DNA from: Podospora bellae-mahoneyi
Lineage: Eukaryota; Ascomycota; Sordariomycetes; Sordariales; Podosporaceae
NCBI RefSeq assembly: GCF_035222275.1
Contig: NW_026946359.1
Coordinates: 3,782,001 to 3,846,000, forward strand
Length of the DNA: 64,000 nt
Direction of reading: 5' to 3'
Positions 22,585 to 33,852 of this stretch are shown here, one piece after another. The notes below the pieces were generated by a model. It searched no databases, was not told the DNA's origin, and saw nothing but the letters and a program-made list of their open reading frames with translations. Position numbers and translations under genes: made by a program. Each line of letters starts with the position of its first letter. The first letter of the stretch is position 1.

Positions 22585-24013
22585 GACACAGCCATCCAGT
22601 CTCTCACTCTTCACCAAGTCAGCCAGTCGCTTGACACGCCAAACAATGATAATGAAAATGTCAGTTGCAACATTTCCTTCCCATTCTCTCACACTTTCAT
22701 GATGAGATCAATCGTATCGTCATCCTTAGCCGGAAATCTGGCCGGGTTGGTGGCCCTGTTCCCCATAGAGCTTGAGTCACTTCTCTTGAGTTGGAACATG
22801 TCGAGTCATAATCTTCTCTCTGACAATCATCGTTCACACACCATATTATTATTCTTCACTTGTCCGGATAGCTGCTAACCACTGTTCTCAGAAAACAAAA
22901 AAAACAAGGAAGAATACGGGGAAGAGGTGTTGGACATGAAGGAATACGAGAAGTGGAATGTCAAAAAGGATACGAGAATTGGTGGAGAAAGCCAAAAGAA
23001 ATACGAGAAGCAGCAGTGTTGGAGGCGTTAAGGTGATGAAGAAAAAAGGTGACGAGGAGAAGTGTTGAGAAGAGAGGAGCGATGAAGGGGAGAGACGATG
23101 AGGAGACATGACAAGAGGTGATTAGGAGACGAGGTGTTGGGGAGGGGAGATGGCAATGGTTCAAGGGGTGGAAAGGGGAGTGGTCAAGGGAATGGAAAGG
23201 GAAATGGTCAAGGGAATGGGTCAAGGGAATGGGTCAAGGGAATGGGTCAAGGGAGAGGGTCGCCATTGAGCAATGGAGTTTGGGGTTTTGCTGTGGGAAT
23301 AGGAAAGGGCATGGTCTGGAGTTTTGGAGTTGGTGGGAGGATATTTTGGAAAGTTCACGCATCAAAAAAAGATGGTGGACGGGGAGGCAAGAACCTCAAG
23401 TGGTAGTCATCAAAAAATACCTTGGCCCAGCAACCTTGTGAATAGCTTGCATGTTATGTGATGGCGAATTGTGATGTGTGACTATATGTGAGGTAACATG
23501 AACAGTCTCAATTTATGTCTTGGTTGCCTCCAAAGTGAAAAAATACAAGAGTGTGTGAGGATGCGTGGGAGCTGGCGGTGAACTTGGACGGATCGGTTGT
23601 CGTCTTGATGGCCTTGGACAGGTTGAAGAACGCGAGATTCGGATTCATCCTTTAGCCCTCGTCTGCTTGAGAAATTGGGGATTGCTCGCAAGTAACTCTT
23701 GACCCGCTTTCTTCAACTACCTCTTGTAATGATGATAAATAAACTTCGTTAAGATCTGAACAATACCCATAACGTAAACCAAGAGGAGGTCGTCTTCATC
23801 CCATACATCACTGACATGAACCGAAACATATAGAAAAAAGACACTTGGTATTCCCTCAGTATGTATCTAACTTTGCGATCCCCCATCATACCAGTACCCA
23901 AAACCCAAAAGAGCAAAAACGAGTCCCCAGGGGTATATAAAGACCTTTCCCATCCAGCCAACCCATCCAATCGCACCATCCCATGAAACCCAACCCTTGA
24001 TATCCCAACATCT
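22585..24013. other. convergent intergenic region, purine-rich
   Basis: The region lies between two genes ending toward each other. From about 22885 to 23340 the + strand is strikingly rich in A and G, with recurring ATACGAGAA words near 22944, 22971 and 23000 and a 13-bp minisatellite at 23161-23259. No supported coding frame occurs; the open frames there reflect the biased composition. Confidence 0.5.
23161..23259 (+). repeat. 13-bp minisatellite (TCAAGGGAATGGG)
   Basis: Three perfect adjacent copies of TCAAGGGAATGGG lie at 23208-23246. A variant copy follows at 23247-23259, and two longer diverged copies precede them from 23161. It lies between convergent 3' ends. Confidence 0.85.
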
Positions 24014-27000
24014 TTATTTCTCCCCAGCCCCAGCCCCAGCAGCCACTGCCGCTGCAGCCCTCGACCCCCTAGCCAACAACCTCTTATACAACTCCAACAT
24101 CCCCACATCCCACCCCTTATTCTCCCCCCCTCCTCCCACCGTCTGTACACACCCACCAATCTTCCCCCTCAAAAACTCCTCCAACTTGGCAGTATTAAAC
24201 TGCTCCCCGTACACCATCCTCGCCCCTGGCACCACCTTGACTTCCAACCCCTCCCCCCCCTGCCCCCCATCCTCAACCCTCAGCCTGATCACCGCCTCCA
24301 CCCTCGTCTGCAACGGCACTAAAACCAACGAACTCACCACCGCTATCGACCCATCATCATTCACGACCGTCGTGGGAAACGTCAGGTTGAGCAACCTGAC
24401 ATAGTTCGCCACTGTGCAAGACTTGTCCCAGCCATCTTTTACAATTTGAAGAATCGTCTTGATGTTGGTGGTGGGTTGAGGTAGGGAGCGGATGCGATCC
24501 CGAATAGACTGCAAGAAAAACTCTCGCTCGGGGGTGAGGGGGGTGGTATTGGGTTCGCGCTTGTCGGCTATATACCACAGATCGATATTACTCTGCGGAC
24601 CAGGCCGGTGGTTGGGTTGGGGAAAAGAGGCAATGTCGAGGACGAGTTCGATTTGGCGCTTGTACGTCAGGGAGATTTTGGTGCCGGATATGTTGGCGAG
24701 GGCCCAGCCGGTGGTTTTTTCGATTTTGTCGGTTCGTGCTGAGGGGTGTTAGTATGATATGACTGGAGGCAATGGCAAGGGGGAAATACCTTTGAGTTTG
24801 CAGATTTCTTCTGATGACCAGCCCCGGCATTCCTCCCGGATTTTGTCTGCTTCTCTAATATCACCCAGGCACTGCTGTTTCTGTGCTGTCAGGGCTTCAA
24901 TGCCAGAGTTGGAGACCTCAAGCTGGGCTTTCAGCTCGGCAATCTTGCGCTGTTTCTCCTTGAGGCCCTCATCAAGGGAGATCAGCTCAGCACGGGCCTC
25001 CTCCAGCTCGGCAGGGTCACAATCGGCCATTTCTTGAGCCACAGCCTCAAGGTTCTCATGCTCCTTTCCCAGCTCCTCAGCCCGCTTGATCATATCAGGC
25101 AGCACCGAAGAAAGCAACTCCTGCTGCCTGGCCAAAAGCCTCTCATCATCATCCATCCCCTCCGCAATCTTGACCAAACCCTCCTTCAGCCCATCCTGCA
25201 GCTTCATCCGCCATTCATACCACATCGCCTTGCTCAACAACCTAGCATGCGTCTTGACATTCTTGAACTGATTGTCCATCAACACTTTGAACTCAGGAGT
25301 AGCAGTCATGTACTCCTTGAACAGCGGTGGGTTCTCCTCAAAAGTCTCCGACTCAATCTCCCTCACAATCCTCCGCCCTTCACTGATATATTTCTTCAGC
25401 TCCCGACACGAGTGCTGATACAGCTCCAAAGTAGGCACCGTACATGCACCCGCAACGACACACTTCTCCAAAGACAAATCCTCCTTCCCGTCCGCCGTCA
25501 AGCTCAACCTCGTCTCCCCCGGCGCAACAGTATGCCTCCTCTTGGTGGTAGTCAACTCCATAAACCTGATACTTGTCAAGTTCAAAAAATCCTGCAAATG
25601 TATCCGATCCCCATCATCATCATCCCTCCGCATCAGCGCATCCACATCCCCCGTGGCAGTGTGATCATAAAAGTTAAAAGTATTCGTCGCCTGATCATCA
25701 AAAACCGACCTAAGCCTCCCATGATGATTCGGCGTGCCCGTCACCCTGACAGGCGAACTAGGCACAGCCGGGGTGATCGTAGCAGTATCCTCCTCCCCTC
25801 TGGCAGCACTCCTCGTCTTCCTCCCCGTAGTAGTCTCAGCCTTAGTCGGCGGCGACCCCAACCTCACATTCTTCACCGGGCTCCCCTGATGTCCCTTCAA
25901 CCTCTTCACCCCATCAATCACCTCCGAATCCTCCTCTTCATCATCCACATCCAACTCGGCCGGCCTCTTCCCCAGCAGTCCCCTCGCGCTCCCTGGCATA
26001 AGACTCTTCCTCCCCGCCAACGGGTTCTTCTTCTTCTTTGTCGGGCTCAGGTTCTGAATCATCTCTCTAAGATTGAGCGTGGTCTCACGGTCGCCGTCCG
26101 CCTCCCGCTCCAGGATCCGCCTGTTATTTTCCTTTTCTGCCTCATCTCTGAGTTCCTGATCAACTTCCGCTTCCATGGCGCGGGGGTCGGCAAAAGCCAC
26201 GGTGCGACGGGCGCTGCTTGGCTCGCTAGGCACAAATTCAGCTGCTGAGTCTTGGAGGGAGTCCCTACGATCGAAGATCTCGGCCACGCGTGGTGAGCCC
26301 AAGCCAGGTCTGTCAGCACCGACGCCGGAAAGGCGCCTGCCTTGGGGTGTGAGGACCACACGGGGGGTGCTGATGCCTGTGCCCGGGTCTTGGTGGAAGA
26401 GCCTCCCCTTGCCGACGGAGCGAGGTGTCGTTTTTGGTGGTGAGGCATCACGGACTGGCGAACTGCTTTCAATCATTGAGGTGGGTGTCTTGGTAGCAGG
26501 GACAGTATTCCTCGCAGGAGAAGGTGTCTTTCGTGCAGGAGACTCTCTCCTCGGAGGGCTCCTCGTGGGTGAAGGCGTCCTTCTTTGAGGGAAGTCACTT
26601 GCTGGGGACTTCCTCGTGTTTCGAACCGGTGAACTTCTGACAGGAGAGCTCCGAACCGGTGAGCTATTACGGGCCAGGCTCTTCGCAGGCAGCTCTTTCT
26701 CGGGACTTCGCACAGGAGAGCTCTCGAAAAGAGGGGCGCCAGGCATGCTGTGACGGAGACCCTTCCCTCGGAATGCAGAAAGCCCCAGAGTATCGTTATT
26801 GTCTTGGGATGCTGTATCCTGTGTTGACGGCGTGAGAGATGGATACACAACATCTGGCTTATCAGCCTCCAGTTCCATCACCTGCTTGGCCGCTGACCGT
26901 GCCTCTTCAGGTGAGGCAGGTTTCATGATGCCGCCTACCGCCATGGTCTCGTCCATGGCTATAGTCTGTTCAAACACATCGTCCTCTTCCTGTGGTTGTG

Positions 27001-28639
27001 AAGTAGCCAAAATGCCGCCGACAGCTGCAGTCATGTCCATATCCATGCCGTCATCTTCGGCTGCCAGAGTTCTTCGGCGGCCTAGAGCAGAGCCTCCATT
27101 AGGGGCACCCTTAGATAAAAGCCCACCAATCGCAGAAGTAAACTCCATGGACATGTCTTCGAGCTCGTCAATGTCCGTTGCGCCACCGATAGACATTCTG
27201 CCTTGTCGGATACCGCCAACTGCCGTGGTAAATTCCATAGTTTGATCACCCAGTTCATCAGCATCCTGCTGCAGCGCAAGTGGTTTGACTGATTTCCGCC
27301 GATTTTGGGCTTGGGCCTTGCCAAGAATCCCACCGAGAGCCTTAGTCACGTCCATCGACATGTCCTCATCCATATCCATTTCCACATCTTCATCCTGGTT
27401 GTTGCTCTGAGACCTTCCTGGCTGTGACTGAAGAATACCACCCACGGCTTTGGTCATATCCATACCCATATCGTCATCCATGTCCATCTCAATCTCGAAC
27501 CCTTGATCTCGCTGTTGTTGAGCGTCAGGAGTTGGTGGTGGCATATGTTGGCGGATAATCTGCGTGGTAGTCTCCGTCTGAGATAGTGGCTTCCTCCCCC
27601 AACCGGCAAACCCAGCAATAACCTCTTCATCCTCGTCAATCCCTTGAGTAGCAGCAGCGCGCTGTTTCGCGAGCCGCAGATTCTCGTCCAAGCTGTCGGT
27701 TGAATTGTTACTGTCAAACGCAGACACGCCGGAGGTCATGGATGCGACTGAAGCAGAGGTCATTTCTTCGGCTTCTACAGTCATAACGGTGCCGTCGTCG
27801 TCCGAATCACTAGAACCAGACATTTCCTCCGTCTCCACCTCATCGATATCGTCGGCATGTTCCATGTCGGAATCGTACACGGTGGAAGCGATGGTATCGT
27901 CGTCCCCGTAGAGTGACCCCACGCCCGAACTCCGTCGTTGGTTTCGTTGGTGCAGTGCTCGTTGATCGGCTGGAGACTCGGCATCATGGTCGTTGATGTG
28001 GTCTGGGGGTGTTGATGGAGAGTCTGAATCGGGCTCTTGGTGATGGTGCGATGCCGCTGTAGCGGTTGTTGCATCCTGGTTCTCGTCCACTACTTGGAAG
28101 GTATGTAGTGTTGCCTCAGCAGCAAAGGATACCCGACGGTTGGCCAGTGACTTTCTGCGCGCCTCTCTCCTATCTTTGATCTCCTTCTCAATCTCGGCCC
28201 GTTCCCTTTCCTCTCTTTCCCGGGCTGCAGCTTGTTGTTCCTCCTCAGTTCGCAGCGCTACCTTTGTTCCGGCACTTTCGTTGCTCAGGGGAGCTTCTCT
28301 TGGTTTGAAGGTTGGAATTTCTGGAAGGACGGGGATCGTGGGTTTCAGAATTGATCTTGGTGGTGGTCCAGATGGTATGGCAAGGGACTGAAAATAAGTC
28401 AGTCAAGCTCGGATGTCTACCACTACAATACATACTGCTCTGCGGTTCCCATTCCCGTTCTTCAAGATGTCGAGACTACCCGGGCCCAAACTCTTGCTCC
28501 TAGACTTTTTACGAGTGGCCCCAATAGTGCTGCCAACGTCAAGTGTTGCATTCTCTCTGTCGCCTCTTGAAGGTCCGACGCCAATCGACTTACGCGACCG
28601 GCGCGTTGCCGGCAACGTGGCATCGCCTTGCGACGACAT
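24014..28639 (-). CDS. spc105: KNL1/Spc105 (Spc7) outer kinetochore scaffold
   Basis: Exons 28639-28436, 28387-24790 and 24738-24014 (introns 48 and 51 bp) encode 1508 residues. The N-terminus carries both PP1 docking motifs of KNL1: SILK at residues 80-83 and RVSF at 153-156. At least six MELT-like repeats follow, each an acidic/Met run then M-x-(M/F/V)-T or a variant and AVGGI (for example MSMEFTSAIGGL, MDMTAAVGGI). Next is a Ser-Pro-rich region with many SPVR and TPSP sites, likely phosphorylated by CDK (inference). The Spc7 domain begins at LQDFLNLTSIRFMEL. A coiled coil and a C-terminal RWD-like fold (WALANISGTKISLTYKRQ; VRLLNLTFPTTVV) complete the protein. KNL1 links microtubule-binding Ndc80/Mis12 complexes to Bub1-Bub3 checkpoint signalling. 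The gene diverges from rps11. Confidence 0.95.
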
Positions 28640-29110
28640 GGCTACGAATTGGTATATCGCAGGTTGACCGAGATTGTTATGGTGCCTGCGAAAAAACTTC
28701 AGATGATGTTCATGTGTAGATAGATGGTGGTGGAGTGGGACGCGACAGATGGGCTTCTGGGTTGAATTCTGGAAACCGCGTCACAGGGGTGACATCTCGT
28801 CGCAGAGGGGCACTCTGTAGCTGTTGACCCCAGCCTCTGCTGCCATTGGTCAGGCTGATGCCCAAGTAAATAAACCCAAACCGTCGAGCCCCACTCTGTC
28901 TAAAGGCGTGGCTAGTGCTGGCGGCACCTTGCCATTTTGACCCACATCTGGCGCACAGCTGGTGTGGCTGGTGCCCATCACACTTTTTGGCCCTCCCAAA
29001 AAATCAATCACCAACTAGCAAAATTCTGGGGCCTCGTTTTGTGAACTCCGACCGACCACCACTCCCACCTCGACAAAAGCACATCTTCGGCCCACGCCAG
29101 AACCAACAAG
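28640..29110. promoter_or_regulatory. 471-bp bidirectional promoter, spc105 / rps11
   Basis: A mitotic gene and a ribosomal protein gene start in opposite directions from this interval. An inverted CCAAT box (ATTGG) lies near 28846. No TATA sequence is obvious on either side. Confidence 0.55.
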
Positions 29111-29967
29111 ATGGCTACCGAGCTTACCGTCCAGAGCGAGCGTGCTTTTCAGAAGCAGCCGCATAGTGAGTTTCTCTTCTGCGAAAATAAGCCTGCAACC
29201 AAAGTCGAAAAAAACACGGCCGAATTGGAAAGTGGGCGATAAGGAAGCGATGAAGCTGACCCGTGATGTTCTCCAAAAGTCTTCCTCAACTCCAAGACCA
29301 AGGTCAAGACCACCAGACCTGGCAAGGGCGGCCGCAGATGGTACAAGGACGTTGGTCTGGGTTTCCGCACCCCCACTGCTGCCATTGAGGGCCAGTACAT
29401 CGGTACGTGATATCACCGAACAGACAAGACGCGCTCGCTCCTCCTCTTCGAAATCATGATCAACCACCGATTTATTCAACTGAACGAAACACGATAATCC
29501 TTCGACGATGACGAATCCTGCTGCGACTGCGAGAGGAGGGGCGAGAGCGATATTGCGAATATGGGACCGAAATTAACTGGCTTCTCTCTGCAGACAAGAA
29601 GTGCCCCTTCACCGGCCAGGTTTCCATCCGTGGCCGTATCTTGACCGGCACCGTCGTCTCCACCAAGATGCACCGCACCATCATCATCCGTCGCGAGTAC
29701 CTCCACTACATCCCCAAGTACTCCCGTTACGAGAAGCGCCACAAGAACCTCGCCGCCCACGTCTCTCCCGCTTTCCGTGTTGAGGAGGGCGACCAGGTCA
29801 CCGTTGGCCAGTGCAGACCTCTCTCCAAGACTGTACGTTGCGAACACCCGACATCGATCCGAACGATTACACGGTGACTGACAGATTTGGGATTCTAGGT
29901 TCGGTTCAACGTTCTCCGCGTCCTTCCCCGCACCGGCAAGACCGTCAAGTCTTTCCAGAAGTTCTAA
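29111..29967 (+). CDS. rps11: 40S ribosomal protein uS17 (S11)
   Basis: Four exons, 29111-29165, 29280-29402, 29594-29832 and 29899-29967, give 161 residues, the usual length for eukaryotic uS17. The sequence runs [20 protein letters not shown], then [59 protein letters not shown] and ends [10 protein letters not shown]. The protein binds 18S rRNA in the 40S body. Introns are 114, 191 and 66 bp with canonical borders (GTGAGT, GTACGT twice). As in many fungal ribosomal protein genes the first intron comes soon after the start codon. Codon choice is strongly C-ended, in line with high expression. Confidence 0.98.
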
Positions 29968-31019
29968 ACGGTTGGGTTTCGAATTCCATTAGGCATATCT
30001 GGCGTGGTTTGCTTTGAGGGCTTGGGCTTTTTCGAGACAATTTGGGACGGCCGGCAGGAAAATATGAACAAGCGATGAACTTATTCTCTTTCCGGGAGGC
30101 GCGCACATTATGCCCGATTTCTACATGTGATTGTGGAAGTCATAGGAACAGTTCTGAAAAACTGAATTGAAATCCGCCAATGAACTTGACAACAGCACAA
30201 GTCTGGCTATGATACCCAAAAAAAATCGGAAGATGACCGACCCTCTTGGTTTGCGGATTTAAACGACTTGGACTGGCCTAGCCGGAGCCGTGGGAAAAAA
30301 AAACCGAGTGCTCTCCTTGGGGGGAGTAAGTCCGCGCATAGCTAGTGATCCGCCTGAATTGATGTCATGAAAGTAGCCGTGTCCTGGAACTATCAGCGTG
30401 CTCGTGAAAGCCAGAGGAAAGTGCGTGAGCGATCCAGATTCAGCCACACCCAGTCGTCAAGGTGCTTGATAGCTGACCGGCCGATCGAATTGGAACAGTA
30501 GAATGGATCCATGCTACTGATTTCTTGGATGGTGCCCGTCTTCTGAAGAATACTCTCCTATGTAGAAGGATGGTATACATTGATACTAACCCTTTGTCAA
30601 AAACCGGCATTGTTAAATAGTATCCAAGAAAGCCTCGAGGGGATATGAAAACTCGTTGGATGGAGGGTCCTGAGCAGCAGAAATCAATACTTGATATGAT
30701 ATGTTTGACTTGTTCCGAATACATAAACGCCAACAGCTTTAACACCACTTGGCACATAAATCGTCGAGCCTGTCAGTCAGGTCAACCCCAAAATATCTTT
30801 TTGCTCAAAGTGATATTAATTATCATCCCCCTCTAACAAAACCCTACAGCAAAAAAGCTACCCACCTACGCCTAACCCTCCTCAATGGAAAAAAACCCCT
30901 CCTCCGTTTTAAGAACCAGATTCTCAATTTCCCTAGGTAGTAATTCCCATCCCAATACAAAAACAACAAGTACACACATCCTAACAAAATGTTATTCCAA
31001 TCCCCCATCAAGACCCTAC
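29968..31019. other. convergent intergenic region, 1.05 kb
   Basis: This holds the 3' ends of rps11 and ssr4. The + strand becomes C-rich and A-rich from 30780. No coding frame, repeat or RNA gene is supported. Confidence 0.45.
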
Positions 31020-33268
31020 TCACCCCTCCTGAAACGCCTCCCCAAAAGCCCCTCCCCCAATGTCATCATCCATCACCAAATCATCCCCCTCCTCCCCACC
31101 TCCAACCCCCACGCTCCCACTCTCATAACTAGCCAGCGCATCCCCCGCCGTGTCCAGATCTCCCATCGAACTAAAGTCGTTCCCGTCCGGACTCGCCCCA
31201 AACCCCGATCCTCCTACCACACCCATCCCCGGCGTCGGCGCAGCAGAAGGCGGTTTGCTAGGCGGGATGATCCCCCCTCCCGTCGTCGTGGAAGAAGGAG
31301 CACCTCCCCCAGGATGAACAACAACCCACTCCCCACTTCCCGTCCCCTGATCCGGTGCCGTGGCCGTGGTCGTCGGGAGTTGTGGTTGTTGCAGTTTACC
31401 AGCATCCTCCATCTTTGTATCCCCCCCAGCAGGCTGTGAAGTAACAGTATTAGGGTTGGGAGATGGGTGGCCAACATCTGACCCCGTACCCGACAACCCC
31501 CCCGGTTGGGGAGTAGGAAAACTGTTCATAGGAGTAGACGTGCTCGAAAACCCAGAGTGCATCTGATCCAGCAAACCAGCCGCCGTGCCGCCCATGTCGA
31601 TATCACTATCCCCAATCAAAACCCCGCTAGCCTGAGAGCCATTGTGTGACGGGTCGCGAGAAAGCCCAACCGCCTCGGGGACAAGCCCCTGCGGTGGCGC
31701 GATAATCTCCGGCTCAGGAGCAAGCTGTTGATAACCACCATCCTGAACCCTGCTGACTTCAGGGACAGTGACCGCCTTGGTGCCGAGCAGCTTCTCAACA
31801 TCAGCCGTAATCTCCTCGATCGACCGGGATGGTTTCTTGTTGTAGCTCTCCTCCTCCTCCTCACCCTCCACTCTCCCCTCAAGCCGCCAGGGCTCACTCC
31901 CCACCCCCTGCGTAGCAGCCCTCAGCTCAGCCTCAGCATCCCTAATCGCAGTATTCTGCTTAAACTCTCCCATCCTCTTCTCATGCTGCGCCTTCAATTT
32001 CTGAATCTCGGCCTGAACCTCCGCAATCTTGGCCTGAGCTCTCTCCCGCATCTTGTCAGCCAACCCCGGCTCAAGACGCCCGGTATAAGGCTTCTTAGGC
32101 AACTGCTCCAAAACATCCCCACTCTGCGCCTCAAAAATCCCCTCCGTAAGCGAAGCGAGCGCGCCCTTCTTCCCAAGCCCAAGATCAGAAACCTCCAGCT
32201 GCCCAATCCGATACGGCGACGACAAAATCTCCTCCATCCACTCATGATTCTGCTGGTACCGATGCATGCTCATCTCCCGAGGACTCAAGTGATCAAACAT
32301 ATCACCCCGATGAACATCCTCATCATCATCCAGCGCCCCATCAGCACTCGGATACCCAGCACCCATCGGGTGTCCCGGCTGGGCCTGTTGCCCCCGTCTC
32401 TTAGACGGGGGCTGGCCAGGTCCGCCCGGTCCACCAAGATATGCCGTCCGAGTGTTCATTGGCTGCTGTTGCATTGGCGGCACATAAATCGACTGTCCGC
32501 GCTGAGGGAAGGGAATCTGCGGCCAGTTGACGCGATCAGACAGCATAAACTCCTTGCGAACAATCTGCCCCAGCTGAAAAAGGTGTTGACGGTTGTTCAT
32601 GATCGACTGTATTTGAGGCGGCACGCCAAAAGAACCGGTGGGGTATCTGTCTTGATTCTCGCTCGGGCCGTAGTGAACAATCCAAAGATTCGGGTCGATC
32701 TGGGGGGGGTTCGTGACCTGGGCATCACGGGCGTGAGCGAGGCGAAACCGTCTTCGAGAGTGCATGGTGATCTGCTCGCCGGCGCGCCAGCCGCACTTTT
32801 GGAAGTAAATCTCAAGAACCTAGACTCACTGTTAGCCATATTGCACCCATAACAAAACTCTCGTCTAGAACAAGGGAGAGGCATCCGTACCAAACCATTG
32901 TTAAGGGGGTTGCTAAGCATAACCTCAGGAGAGGCCCAGTAGTATCCGTCGCTCGAGAACTCGTTTCCGCGGCGGGCAGTCGGTTGCCACATGAGAAAGA
33001 TGGTGCTGTCCGCGGGGCAATCGAGGTAGGTCCAGTAGAAGGGCGCCTTATCCCGGGCGATGCTGGGAGCCTGCATCAACCATTTTGTCACATCGTTGAG
33101 TTCGACCCTGGACATCAAAGGATAGCGGAATGTCGAAATCAGGTGGACATGCGGCAGCTATCAATCGCAAGTATTAACAAACATGGCTCTACCAGATTTG
33201 CGACGGGAATATTGGAACGGGCAAATACACACCAAGTCCTGGTGGACATTATGACTTGGGTCGGACAT
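31020..33268 (-). CDS. ssr4: SSR4, subunit of SWI/SNF and RSC chromatin remodellers
   Basis: Exons 33268-33233, 33157-32891 and 32819-31020 (introns 75 and 71 bp) encode 700 residues. The first exon gives only 12 residues (MSDPSHNVHQDL). The conserved N-terminal domain follows (PHVHLISTFRYPLMSRVELN, WLMQAPSIARDKAPFYWTYL, GNEFSSDGYYWASPEVMLSN, VLEIYFQKCGWRAGEQ). A second conserved stretch (NHEWMEEILSSPYRIGQLEV) and a helical segment (AQAKIAEVQAEIQKLKAQHE) come next. The last ~300 residues are disordered and Gly/Pro/Ser-rich. This architecture matches fission yeast Ssr4, found in both SWI/SNF and RSC. The long antisense open frame over this gene is a codon-bias shadow. Confidence 0.92.
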
Positions 33269-33852
33269 TGTGAAAGGCTATGATGTCGTTGAAAATGCTG
33301 AAAATTCAGGCAAAGCGAAGTCGACGCGACCAATGCAGTTGGCCCTATGGCCGGGGTTATTCTGCGGTAGAATTCGGTTGCGATGCGGATAACTCTGCTG
33401 TTGCGCGACGAGCTCTGGTCGAGTTTGCGACCGCGCTTTTCCTGACGCGGATTGGAGGTTGACTTTGGTTGATTGACTGCTTTACACTTGCGCCCAGGAA
33501 CTGTTGCCAGTGGCCCACCAGCCAGATTAATGGACCGTGCGTCACCCAGCTCGACCCACCCGTTGCCAGGCACTGCCAAGACAATGGCCGTCCATCCACG
33601 TGACTACCATCACTCCAACCACCAGGCATACTTCACATTCATCACACACGTCATACCTCTCTCATATTCAAGGCTAAAATAGTTGAATCAGAAAATCATA
33701 AAATTCATTGCTTAACAACTGCGGTATCTAATCTCAGGCTCCGTTCCATACGAAACATCCACGAGCTAACTATCCATCTAAATAAGCAGCCCACATCAGC
33801 CTTTTGTTCTTGCCAATGTCCCCTCCCATTAATCCATGCTCCAGTTTTATAT
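33269..33852. other. intergenic region, 584 bp (ssr4 promoter, gnd1 3' end)
   Basis: Both flanking genes are on the minus strand, so this holds the ssr4 promoter and the 3' untranslated region of the dehydrogenase gene. No coding frame or clear control site is visible. Confidence 0.45.

Noticed and set aside
25034-26248. 404-codon frame antisense to spc105
   Set aside because: It mirrors a confidently assigned coding exon, has no recognisable domain, and is Pro/Arg/Leu-rich as expected from the complement of biased codons.
31728-32852. 374-codon frame antisense to ssr4
   Set aside because: Same reason: it runs opposite conserved ssr4 exon sequence and crosses an ssr4 exon border without its own splice logic.
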